This document shows positions 1 to 5,971 of a stretch of 6,310 nt of DNA, piece by piece. The translations under genes and the position numbers were made by a program. Each line of letters begins with the position of its first letter. The stretch's first letter is position 1. The DNA comes from Desulfuromonas sp. (GTDB taxonomy: Bacteria; Desulfobacterota; Desulfuromonadia; Desulfuromonadales; Trichloromonadaceae). The stretch covers positions 1 through 6,310 of the forward strand of contig JAQYWA010000125.1 of NCBI GenBank assembly GCA_030145265.1. Direction: 5' to 3'. The notes under the pieces are model-generated. The model did not search any database. It saw only the letters and a program-made list of their open reading frames with translations, and was not told the DNA's origin.

Positions 1-463
1 GTGGTCCAGCTGCCGGCCGTGTGGCAGCTTTCGCAGCCGGAGGTTTCGACGATGCTGGTATGACAGGTGTTGCAACTAACCGCGACCGTCGGGTCGCTCA
101 GCAGGTTGTGATGATCGCTGAGGACATCGGTAGTCCAGGTTCTGGCCGTATGGCACTCGGCACAACCACCGGCTCCGGGCATCCCCGTATGACAGATGGT
201 GCAGTCTTCGGTCTGGGCCGTGGCGGTGGCATGGTGCTGGTTGCGCGCATTGCCGGCAGTCCAGGTGGTGTCCCCATGACAGCTTTCACAGCCGGTGGTA
301 TCAACGATGCTGGTATGGCAGGTATTACAGCTGACCGTCACCGTCGGGTCGCTCAGCAGGTCGTGGTGATCGGTGCGCACATCGGCTGTCCAGGTTGCCG
401 CCGTATGACAGCTGGCACATTCGACCGCACCGGCCAGGCTGTCGTGACAGGTGCCACATTCAA
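1..463 (-). repeat. Tandem di-heme coding repeats (about 43 residues, in an 85-residue super-repeat)
   Basis: The heme part of the cytochrome is built from a unit of 42-43 codons carrying two CxxCH sites. Equivalent sites recur at steps of 129, 126 and 129 bp (21, 150, 276, 405 and 60, 189, 315, 444). Alternate units are more alike than adjacent ones, giving a 255-bp period: positions 50-62 match 305-317 exactly, and 86-106 match 341-361 exactly. The protein phrase LSDPTVxVSCNTCHTSIV is present in both copies. This is internal gene duplication, not a CRISPR array. Confidence 0.85.
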
Positions 464-751
464 AGCCGGGAGTTGCCGCAGCAGGGCGCCAACATAATAA
501 CTGCCGGCCCCGGCCGGCAGCTCAAATTCACAAGAGGGTCTCAGGTTGACAGCACTGAACGGGATAATGAGGTAACGGCGCGGATCGGGAGTCCGTCCTT
601 CGCTGCCGTCCCAGAGCGACACCACGCCGCGACAGGGTTTCTGGTCAGGACTGGCAATTTTTCCGCGAACGGTCCCCATGTCGCCCCCCGCGGCAAAAAC
701 CAGGGCGGGAAAAAGCACTGCCAATACCACCAACCAGACCGCTCGATTCAT
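1..751 (-). CDS. Secreted multiheme cytochrome c, 3'-partial, with an apparent frameshift
   Basis: This would be an exported electron-transfer protein. The start at 751 (ATG, with AGGAAG just upstream) gives a clear signal peptide, MNRAVWLVVLAVLFPALVFA, followed by about 70 residues (GTVRGKI...SYYVGALLR) that resemble the small beta-sandwich domain at the front of some Geobacter-type cytochromes; that resemblance is from memory. In this frame no heme motif follows and it stops near 353. In the neighbouring minus frame, open from about 521 to the left edge, there are eight CxxCH heme sites: CGTCH (444-458), CASCH (405-419), CNTCH (315-329), CESCH (276-290), CTICH (189-203), CAECH (150-164), CNTCH (60-74) and CESCH (21-35), with HH pairs between them that could be axial ligands. 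The heme frame has a stop at 522-524 and no usable start after it. The two parts therefore belong to one gene joined by a -1 shift, or a lost base, between 462 and 521. The C-terminus lies outside the window. It starts 52 bp after the TSUP gene and may be cotranscribed with it. Confidence 0.85.
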
Positions 752-803
752 TCGCTTCCTCTTCCTCTGAAAACAGCACCTGAAGTCTCTACCTTCGACA
801 TCA

Positions 804-1556
804 TTATCCGAGCAGCAGCTTGACGGCAAAAGCCAGCACCGTCACCGAAACGAACTTTTTGATCCAGTCGTGCCCCTTTTTCACCGCCACGTGGGTCGCC
901 ACCCAGCCGCCGGCGGAATTGCCGGTCGCCAACGCCAGGCCGAGGACGTAATCAACCTGCTGGTGGGCAATGAAAACCCCGAGGGCCATGATGGTAAAAA
1001 CGAAGATAACAATGACCTTGACCGCATTGATGCGCACCAGGTCAAGACCATGAACCAGCAGACTGGAAATGATCAGGAAACCGACCCCGGCCTGAACAAA
1101 CCCGCCATAGACGCCGACCACGAAAAAGGTGACGACCAGCACCGCAATGCGCCATGGCGACAGCCGCTGAAGCTCGATCGGCCAGCGCCGCATGGGATCG
1201 ACCAGGGTGAAGACCAGCACTCCTATCATGATCGCCGCCAGCAGCCGGCGAAACAGCGCCTCGTCCATGTCCACCGCCAGGTTGGCGCCGATAAAGCTTC
1301 CGACCAGGGCCGGAACCGAACAGAGCAGAGCCAGCCGGAGCGGGAACACCCCCTGCTTGCGGAAACCGGAAATGGCAAATACGTTCTGGCAGAAAATTCC
1401 GATCCGATTGGTGCCATTCGCCACGGCCGCCGGCAGGCCGAGAAAAATAAGCAGGGGCAGGGTCAGCAACGAGCCGCCGCCAGCCAGGACATTGAGAAAG
1501 CCGGCGATCACGCCGACGACAATCAGGACTGGGATCTGCCACACATAGGGATCCAT
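804..1556 (-). CDS. TSUP (TauE/SafE, former DUF81) family membrane transporter
   Basis: A 250-residue, very hydrophobic inner-membrane protein with roughly eight predicted membrane segments. The family's two-fold repeat is visible. The first half has the glycine-rich motif AGGGSLLTLPLL (25-36) followed by ANGTNR (46-51). The second half has YGGFVQAGVGFLI (150-162) followed by RINAVKV (175-181). Family members move small anions, often sulfur-containing ones such as sulfite, sulfonates or sulfoacetate, but the substrate cannot be read from this sequence. The start codon shares one base with the TGA stop of the upstream TcdA gene (TGATG), and GGAG lies 7 nt before it, so translation is probably coupled. 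The length is normal for the family and no domain is missing. Confidence 0.9.
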   Translation of the reverse strand: MDPYVWQIPVLIVVGVIAGFLNVLAGGGSLLTLPLLIFLGLPAAVANGTNRIGIFCQNVFAISGFRKQGVFPLRLALLCSVPALVGSFIGANLAVDMDEALFRRLLAAIMIGVLVFTLVDPMRRWPIELQRLSPWRIAVLVVTFFVVGVYGGFVQAGVGFLIISSLLVHGLDLVRINAVKVIVIFVFTIMALGVFIAHQQVDYVLGLALATGNSAGGWVATHVAVKKGHDWIKKFVSVTVLAFAVKLLLG

Positions 1557-2329
1557 CAGCAGGCTCCGTCACCGAGCAGAGCACGCACCACCTCGCCCGC
1601 CATGGTCAGCCCGAAAATCGGCGGGATATAAGAGGAACTGCCGAGGATCACCCGGCGATCGGTGCAGCGCCACTGGTGGTCGTCCTTGTTGGGACAGATG
1701 CAGTTCTCGGTACAGGCCGCGCTCTGCTCACCGAGCGTACGGAATTCTTCGGTGGAATAGACCACCCGCACTCCCGAAGAGATGCCGCGCCTACGCAATT
1801 CTTTCCGGATGATCCGTGCCAGCCGGCATTTCTGGGTATGGAACAGATCGGCCACGGTGATTTTGGTCGGGTCGAGTTTGTTGGCGGCCCCCATCGAGGA
1901 CATCACCGGCAGCCCACGCTCCTTGCAGCTCTGAATCAGATGCAGCTTGGCCGTGATATGATCGATGCAGTCAAGCACGTAATCAAACCCCCGCCCCAGC
2001 AACTCTTCGGAATTGGCGGCCTGATAAAAGGCCTTGAGCGGTTCGACCTCGAGCTGCGGGTTGATGGCCCGGCAGCGCTCCGCCATAACCTGCACCTTGG
2101 CCCGGCCGACCGTGCCGTCCATGGCATGAAGCTGCCGGTTGACATTGGTCAGGCAGATATCGTCGAAATCGACTAGGGTCAGGCGTCCGACCCCCGCCCG
2201 CGCCAGGGCTTCGGCCGCATAGCTGCCGACTCCGCCGACGCCGAAAACGGCTACGGATGCCGATTGCAGGCGAGCCAGCCCGGGCTCGCCGACCAGCAGT
2301 TCCATCCGGCTGAAACGATGTTGAATCAC
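1556..2329 (-). CDS. tcdA: tRNA threonylcarbamoyladenosine dehydratase (TcdA/CsdL-type, ThiF/E1-like)
   Basis: A 257-residue E1-like enzyme. TcdA uses ATP to cyclise the N6-threonylcarbamoyl group of A37 in tRNAs reading ANN codons (t6A to ct6A). The N-terminal RFSRMELLVGEPGLARL, the nucleotide-binding loop GVGGVGS (30-36), VDFDDICLTNVNRQ (53-66), and the central DCID and DPTKI segments align by eye with E. coli TcdA. The start is a GTG at 2329: AAAGGA lies 11 nt upstream, and an ATG just upstream is out of frame and stops after four codons. It lies 15 nt after the TatD stop and overlaps the TSUP start by one base. A cysteine cluster near the C-terminus (C206, C210, C212, C222) is absent from the E. 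coli protein as I remember it and might hold a metal. Other ThiF-type activities cannot be fully excluded, but the overall match favours TcdA. Confidence 0.88.
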   Translation of the reverse strand: MIQHRFSRMELLVGEPGLARLQSASVAVFGVGGVGSYAAEALARAGVGRLTLVDFDDICLTNVNRQLHAMDGTVGRAKVQVMAERCRAINPQLEVEPLKAFYQAANSEELLGRGFDYVLDCIDHITAKLHLIQSCKERGLPVMSSMGAANKLDPTKITVADLFHTQKCRLARIIRKELRRRGISSGVRVVYSTEEFRTLGEQSAACTENCICPNKDDHQWRCTDRRVILGSSSYIPPIFGLTMAGEVVRALLGDGAC

Positions 2330-2344
2330 AGAAGGTCCATTCCT

Positions 2345-3136
2345 TTACAATGGTGTTGCCTGCAAACCGAGTACCCGCAGGGCGTTGGCAGTGGTAACTC
2401 GCGCGGTCTCTTCGATGGGCCAGCCCCTGATGGCGGCCACCCGCGCGGCGATCAACGGCAGGTAAGCGGGGTGATTGACCTCTCCCCGGTGCGGCACCGG
2501 CGCCAGATCCGGGGCGTCGGTTTCCAGAACCAGCCACTCGCCGGGAATGCCGCGCAGAACGTCGAGCCCCCGCCGAGCATTGGGATAAGTGATCGGGCCG
2601 CCGATGCCGATGGCAAAATTCAGCCGGACGGCCTCCCGCGCCGACTCGGCACTGCCGGAAAAAGCGTGAAAGACCCCGCCGACCCGCTGCGCCCCTTCGA
2701 CACGAAGGATTTCAAGCACCCGGCCGATGGCCCGGCGACAATGGATCAGCACCGGCCGCCGCATCGCGATGGCCAGCTGCAACTGCTCCCGGAACGCCTG
2801 TTCCTGCACCGGCTGAAGCGGGGAGGACAAGGCGCCGTCAAGGCCGATTTCACCGACGGCCACCGCCGTTTCGAGGAGGGCCTCCAGGTGCCTGCTCACC
2901 GACCCGCACCAGGCATCGGCGGCCAGCGGATGCACCCCCGGCGCCGCCAGAGCCCCCGGCACCCGGCTGACGATATCCATCAATGCCGGCCAATCCGCAG
3001 GAGCGATACCGGGAACCACGAATCCGTGAATCCCGGCATCAATGGCCGCACGAACTTCGTCCTCAAGGACCGCCTTCAAGGACAGGCAATCCAGATGGAC
3101 ATGGGTATCGAAAAGGGTGAATGGATGCGGAGCCAT
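2345..3136 (-). CDS. TatD-family metal-dependent hydrolase (putative DNase)
   Basis: A 263-residue cytoplasmic TIM-barrel hydrolase of the amidohydrolase superfamily. All expected metal ligands are visible: DTHVH (H12, H14), VGEIGLD (E96), LIHCRRA (H132), VFHAFSGS (H157) and LETDAPDL (D207). Family members (TatD, YcfH, YjjV) are reported as 3'-5' exonucleases or related phosphoesterases; the physiological substrate is often unknown. Length matches the family. The ATG at 3136 opens just before the conserved FDTHVH strand, as in homologues, but I see no good Shine-Dalgarno sequence before it, so the start is set by homology. It is the first gene of a tight minus-strand set with tcdA and the TSUP transporter. 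Confidence 0.9.
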   Translation of the reverse strand: MAPHPFTLFDTHVHLDCLSLKAVLEDEVRAAIDAGIHGFVVPGIAPADWPALMDIVSRVPGALAAPGVHPLAADAWCGSVSRHLEALLETAVAVGEIGLDGALSSPLQPVQEQAFREQLQLAIAMRRPVLIHCRRAIGRVLEILRVEGAQRVGGVFHAFSGSAESAREAVRLNFAIGIGGPITYPNARRGLDVLRGIPGEWLVLETDAPDLAPVPHRGEVNHPAYLPLIAARVAAIRGWPIEETARVTTANALRVLGLQATPL

Positions 3137-3194
3137 AATAGTTCTGATGCTACCACAACCGACGCGATCCAGAAAAGCCTCGGTTTCGCCGAGC

Positions 3195-3203
3195 TGCTAT
3201 AAT
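3195..3203 (+). promoter_or_regulatory. Extended -10 promoter for the chemoreceptor gene
   Basis: TGCTATAAT is a perfect sigma-70 -10 hexamer (TATAAT, 3198-3203) with the TGn extension. No convincing -35 is found 16-18 bp upstream (AAGCCT or similar), which is tolerable for extended -10 promoters. Transcription would start near 3210, giving a leader of about 77 nt that includes the inverted repeat at 3225-3243. Confidence 0.5.
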
Positions 3204-3220
3204 TACTTGTCACGGCCAAG

Positions 3221-3249
3221 ATTCTATGTTATTTGGTAACATACCGAAT
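3221..3249. promoter_or_regulatory. Inverted repeat, possible operator or leader hairpin
   Basis: TATGTTA (3225-3231), spacer TTTGG, TAACATA (3237-3243) is a perfect 7-bp inverted repeat. Outer arms ATTC (3221-3224) and GAAT (3246-3249) extend it across a 2-nt offset. It lies 18 to 46 bases downstream of the plus-strand -10 and overlaps the weak minus-strand -10 candidate, so one bound repressor could affect both directions. It could equally be an RNA hairpin in the receptor leader. Confidence 0.4.
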
Positions 3250-3286
3250 TTTCATAGGAAGTCGCAACAAAGTTGAGGGAGGGCAT

Positions 3287-4978
3287 ATGCCGGCAACGGA
3301 TGTCAGTAAAATTTCTTATCTTCGCAAAGTCTTTTATCTGACCCACATCGTCGGCATCGTGGCGGGACTCCTGTTCCCCCTCCCGGCTTCCCTGCTCATC
3401 GGCGACGCCGCCTTAAGCTTCCCGTTTTTTCTCATCTGCCTGATCACCGGCTTTGTCCTTGCCGCCATCATGTTCCTGCTCATGCGGGCCACCCTCAAGA
3501 GGCAGTTGAACCACCAGCTCGACCTGCTGCGCCCCCTGGTCGGTGAGATTTCCGTCACCGGGGGAACCGTTGAAGCTCTCAACGAAGCGCTGACGACCTC
3601 GGTGACCAAAGTCGATTCGCTGGTGCGTCAGCTTTTGACCACCACAGACCAGTTTGTACCCCACTACCGGGCGCTGGCCGAGGTCAGCCGCTATCTTTCC
3701 GAACGTGTCCGCGAAGGCCTCGAAGCTGCCGGCCAGGCAAGCCAGGACATGGCATTGATGGAAGAAAAACAGCGGGAAGTCATCGAGCAGGTTCAGTCCC
3801 TGACCAATAAAGCCCAAGACGAAGCGGCCTGGTCGCGGGAGCTATCGGCATCGCTGGTGGAAATGAGCGGAGCCATGGAACACTCGACGTCCAAGTTCCT
3901 CGAAACCACGGCCACCGTCGACCAGATGGCCGCCAGCATCCGCGAAGTGGTGGCCCAGGCTGAAGAGGTTGCCCGCTCGGTTGAAGGGACGGCCCACGAC
4001 CTCGATTCCATCGGCGATTCCCTGGCTCGGGTTCAGGCCGGCGCGATAGCCAGCGCCCACTCGGCCAACACCGTCAAGGAAGACGCTGAAAACGGCCTAC
4101 GGGTAGTTCAAGTATCGATGGAAGAGATGGCCCGCATCGAACTGGAAAGCCGGAATGCCACCGAGGCCACACAGCGCCTGTCGCACCAAACCAAGGAAGT
4201 CGCCAAGATCATCGAGGTCATCAAGGAACTGGTCTCCGATACCGAACTGCTCGCCTTCAATGCCGCCATCATCGCCGCCAAGGCAGGTGAAGAAGGCAAG
4301 GGGTTTTCGGTGGTCGCCGAAGAAATCCGCGACCTGGCCGACCGCACCACGACCAGCGCGCAGGACATCCAGCATATAGTCAAAACCATCGGCGACGACA
4401 CCCAGAAAGTTACCACGGCCGTCGATGCCACGGCACAGGCCATTTCAAGGGGAAAAGAGCTATCCCAATCCACCGGCGAAGCTCTCAGCAAAATTGTCGA
4501 GAGTTCCAGCGAAGCTTCCACTTCATCCGATGAGATCGCCGACCTTACCGAACAGCAGGGACGGCGGGCCAGGGCCCTGCTTAACGATGCCGGCCGCAGC
4601 CTGCAGTCGGTCAAAGCCATCACCCGGATCGTCCAAGAACAGCAGATCGCCGTTGCCCGCACCCAAGAGGGGGTTACCCAGATGAAAGCGGCGGCCGACC
4701 AGATCGCCCGCGGCATGGCCGAACAGGTCAAAGCCAACCAGCAGTTCGACCAGGGGCTGACCGAGCGGGAAAGTCAGGTCCAGGCTATCAACGAAGCAAC
4801 CGGCCACCAGATGACCACGACCGGCAAAGTTCTCGAGCACTTTTCCAAATCCGAGACGCGGCTGCACAAAAACGCTCAAAAAGCCGCGGTCATCGGCCAG
4901 GAGACCATGGAACTCGAGACGCTAGCCAGCCAGATCAAGGAACTCGCCGCGGCCTTTTCGCATCTTGGCCACGACTAA
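3287..4978 (+). CDS. Methyl-accepting chemotaxis-type receptor, two-TM anchor, no periplasmic sensor domain
   Basis: A 563-residue receptor expected to signal through CheA/CheW. The ATG at 3287 is chosen over a TTG-initiated extension from 3233 because GAGGGAGGG (3275-3283) sits just upstream and the protein then begins MPATDVSK before the membrane hairpin. Two hydrophobic helices (about 16-38 and 45-66) are separated by only about six residues, so nothing substantial reaches the periplasm. The rest is almost entirely helical and coiled-coil-like, with QMAASIREV (214-222) in the descending arm and the signalling tip ELLAFNAAIIAAKAGEEGKGFSVVAEEIRDLA (from E320). I recognise no HAMP or PAS domain. 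About 226 residues follow the tip, much more than in E. coli Tsr. The tip differs from the Tsr consensus (S317, D318, E320, I329, K332). There is no CheR-binding NWETF-type tail; it ends HLGHD. Ligand unknown; a cytoplasmic or membrane signal is likely. Confidence 0.92.
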   Translation: MPATDVSKISYLRKVFYLTHIVGIVAGLLFPLPASLLIGDAALSFPFFLICLITGFVLAAIMFLLMRATLKRQLNHQLDLLRPLVGEISVTGGTVEALNEALTTSVTKVDSLVRQLLTTTDQFVPHYRALAEVSRYLSERVREGLEAAGQASQDMALMEEKQREVIEQVQSLTNKAQDEAAWSRELSASLVEMSGAMEHSTSKFLETTATVDQMAASIREVVAQAEEVARSVEGTAHDLDSIGDSLARVQAGAIASAHSANTVKEDAENGLRVVQVSMEEMARIELESRNATEATQRLSHQTKEVAKIIEVIKELVSDTELLAFNAAIIAAKAGEEGKGFSVVAEEIRDLADRTTTSAQDIQHIVKTIGDDTQKVTTAVDATAQAISRGKELSQSTGEALSKIVESSSEASTSSDEIADLTEQQGRRARALLNDAGRSLQSVKAITRIVQEQQIAVARTQEGVTQMKAAADQIARGMAEQVKANQQFDQGLTERESQVQAINEATGHQMTTTGKVLEHFSKSETRLHKNAQKAAVIGQETMELETLASQIKELAAAFSHLGHD

Positions 4979-5011
4979 GCATCCATACATATGGAAAGAA
5001 GAATTAAACAC

Positions 5012-5041
5012 TTTACCCGGACCGTAGCCCGATGCTAGACT
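5012..5041 (+). promoter_or_regulatory. Candidate sigma-70 promoter for the TSCPD gene
   Basis: TTTACC (5012-5017) and TAGACT (5036-5041) are 18 bp apart, and TGC directly precedes the -10, giving an extended -10 form. Each hexamer matches consensus at four of six positions, so this is only a candidate. The 120-bp gap after the receptor shows no intrinsic terminator. Its only other structure is the short palindrome TCCATA-CA-TATGGA (4982-4995). Confidence 0.3.
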
Positions 5042-5098
5042 TGGCGGCAATCAACAATCTGTGAAATACGGATTTTTTCTCCTCAAAGGGCACCTTCC

Positions 5099-5353
5099 AT
5101 GAAAACAACCTACTCGACCTTCGGCACCTGCGCCCGGTTTATCGATATCGAACTGGATGGAGAGCGAGTGCAATCGGTCCGCTTCATTGGCGGTTGCAAG
5201 GGCAATGCGCAGGGCATTTCAGCCCTAATCAAGGGCATGCCGATAACCGAAGTGATTGAACGGCTTGAGGGCATCTCTTGTCGCGGCACCACCAGCTGCC
5301 CCGATCAGTTATCCAAGGCTCTAAAAGAACTGGCTTTTTCTAAAGCCAGCTGA
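5099..5353 (+). CDS. Small four-cysteine TSCPD-domain protein (TIGR03905-like)
   Basis: An 84-residue cytoplasmic protein (no signal peptide or membrane segment) of unknown function. It matches the TIGR03905 four-cysteine pattern: FGTCARFIDIELDG (C11), GGCKGNAQGIS (C33), GISC (C61) and TSCPDQL (C67). The TSCPD motif also occurs at the C-terminus of some B12-dependent ribonucleotide reductases. The spacing suggests metal binding or thiol redox, but this is inference. The whole family length is present. The ribosome site is weak (AAAGGG, about 9 nt before the ATG). An 8-bp perfect hairpin, CTGGCTTT-TTCT-AAAGCCAG (5330-5349), spans the last codons but has no T-run after it. The next gene, 145 bp downstream, probably has its own promoter. 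Confidence 0.85.
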   Translation: MKTTYSTFGTCARFIDIELDGERVQSVRFIGGCKGNAQGISALIKGMPITEVIERLEGISCRGTTSCPDQLSKALKELAFSKAS

Positions 5354-5396
5354 TTAAAACACCCTTCTTATCAGATCGTCCGGCCGGATAACATAA

Positions 5397-5464
5397 CCAC
5401 CATCCTAGAAAAAACAACTGAAATCCCCTTCATATATGACTAATAATCTAGGAATTGATGGTGG
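5397..5464. promoter_or_regulatory. Long bulged inverted repeat upstream of the c3-type cytochrome
   Basis: CCACCATCCTAG (5397-5408) is fully complementary to CTAGG plus ATGGTGG (5448-5464) if the five bases AATTG are bulged out. The 39-nt loop is A/T-rich and contains a possible promoter: CTGAAA (5418-5423), 18 bp, AATAAT (5442-5447). It may be a DNA-binding site pair flanking the promoter, or an RNA stem if transcribed from upstream. The remainder of 5354-5498 shows only a CCGGCCGG palindrome at about 5380. Confidence 0.35.
5418..5447 (+). promoter_or_regulatory. Candidate promoter for the c3-type cytochrome
   Basis: CTGAAA (5418-5423) and AATAAT (5442-5447) are 18 bp apart; the -10 matches five of six consensus bases and the -35 four of six. 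It would start transcription near 5454, about 45 nt before the ATG. Confidence 0.3.
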
Positions 5465-5498
5465 AATGATCCGCCCAAGCGTTCTCGAGGGGTTCGAA

Positions 5499-5879
5499 AT
5501 GAAGAATATCCTGCCACTGTTCCTCAGCCTCAGCCTGCTGCTAGCTTCGGCATCACTGGTCTTTGCCGAAACCGGTCCAGCGACCATTGACATGGCCGGC
5601 AAAAGCCAGCCGGTCGTCAAGTTCAACCATGCCAGCCACCAGAGCCGGGATGCTGACTGTAAAACCTGCCACCACATGGGCGTCGGCAACGGGACCTGCA
5701 AGGGTTGCCATGGCCGCGACAGCCGCTTTTCCGATTCCAAAACCGCCATCCATAACAGCTGCATCGGCTGCCACGAACAACGCGGCGTCGCCACGGCCAG
5801 TGATTGCAATTTCTGCCATGTGCCTGTCACGACGACCACCCCGACCGACAGCTGGCGCGACAAAAGGAAAAAACACTGA
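5499..5879 (+). CDS. Periplasmic tetraheme cytochrome c, c3/c7 family
   Basis: A 126-residue exported electron carrier. The start at 5499 is preceded by GAGGGG (5487-5492) six bases upstream and begins a signal peptide (MKNILPLFLSL...ASLVFA, likely cut after A23); an in-frame ATG at 5436 would only add a non-signal stretch. Four heme sites are seen: CKTCH (54-58), CKGCH (67-71), CIGCH (88-92) and CNFCH (103-107). The c3 hallmarks PVVKFNHASH (H44, H47), CHH (H59) and IH (H85) supply likely distal histidines, so all four hemes could be bis-histidine. All four sites are CX2CH, whereas Desulfovibrio c3 often uses CX4CH at hemes 2 and 4. It probably shuttles electrons in the periplasm; partners are not in the window. 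The tail is basic (DKRKKH). It ends 30 bp before a strong terminator and is probably a single-gene unit. Confidence 0.92.
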   Translation: MKNILPLFLSLSLLLASASLVFAETGPATIDMAGKSQPVVKFNHASHQSRDADCKTCHHMGVGNGTCKGCHGRDSRFSDSKTAIHNSCIGCHEQRGVATASDCNFCHVPVTTTTPTDSWRDKRKKH

Positions 5880-5908
5880 TCGGCGGTCATTTTCCATAAA
5901 ACCAACGC

Positions 5909-5941
5909 AAAAAACCCGCTTTTATCAAAGCGGGTTTTTTT
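5909..5941. terminator. Bidirectional intrinsic terminator
   Basis: AAAAAACCCGCTTT (5909-5922), loop TATC, AAAGCGGGTTTTTT (5927-5940) is a perfect 14-bp inverted repeat with a T-run on each strand. It sits between the convergent c3-type cytochrome and the C_GCAxxG_C_C gene and can end transcription of both. Confidence 0.92.
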
Positions 5942-5971
5942 ATGCGATATCAGTATTTTTACGGCAACTAT

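Larger units (their letters stand above)
3137..3286. promoter_or_regulatory. Divergent intergenic region between the tatD-type operon and the chemoreceptor gene
   Basis: About 150 bp separate two divergent genes and must hold both promoters. It contains an extended -10 element for the plus strand, a perfect 7-bp inverted repeat, and a smaller hairpin, CTCGG-TTTCG-CCGAG, at 3179-3193. For the minus strand, TAGAAT (3226 to 3221) is a possible -10 with a poor -35. Read on the minus strand, the small hairpin is followed by GCTTTTC, a weak candidate for an attenuator in the tatD leader. Confidence 0.4.

Noticed and set aside
1..463. Regular repeats resembling a CRISPR array or satellite
   Set aside because: The period is a multiple of three, repeats are imperfect, and every unit encodes heme motifs in one frame.
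21..497. Open frame of 158 codons on the plus strand
   Set aside because: It lies opposite the repeated heme-coding region; its repeats mirror the cytochrome repeats, and the complementary strand has regularly spaced CxxCH motifs.
462..521. Programmed -1 ribosomal frameshift in the cytochrome gene
   Set aside because: No X XXY YYZ slippery heptamer and no obvious downstream stem of the usual kind; a missing base is simpler, though not proven.
870..1631. Open frame of 253 codons on the plus strand
   Set aside because: Antisense to the TSUP gene; composition is rich in H, Q, R and D with no recognisable domain, as expected for the complement of a membrane-protein gene.
2264..3202. Open frame of 312 codons on the plus strand
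   Set aside because: Antisense to the TatD gene, whose full metal-ligand set is intact; low-complexity R/P/H-rich product with no family match.
4982..4995. TCCATA-CA-TATGGA palindrome after the receptor gene as a terminator
   Set aside because: The stem is only six A/T-rich pairs and is followed by A-rich sequence with no T-run; kept only as a note.
5041..5062. Possible sigma-54 promoter (TTGGCGGCAATC...)
   Set aside because: The GG is present but there is no GC element at the required distance.
5330..5349. Hairpin at the end of the TSCPD gene as an intrinsic terminator
   Set aside because: The 8-bp stem is perfect but there is no T-run on either side, and it overlaps codons.
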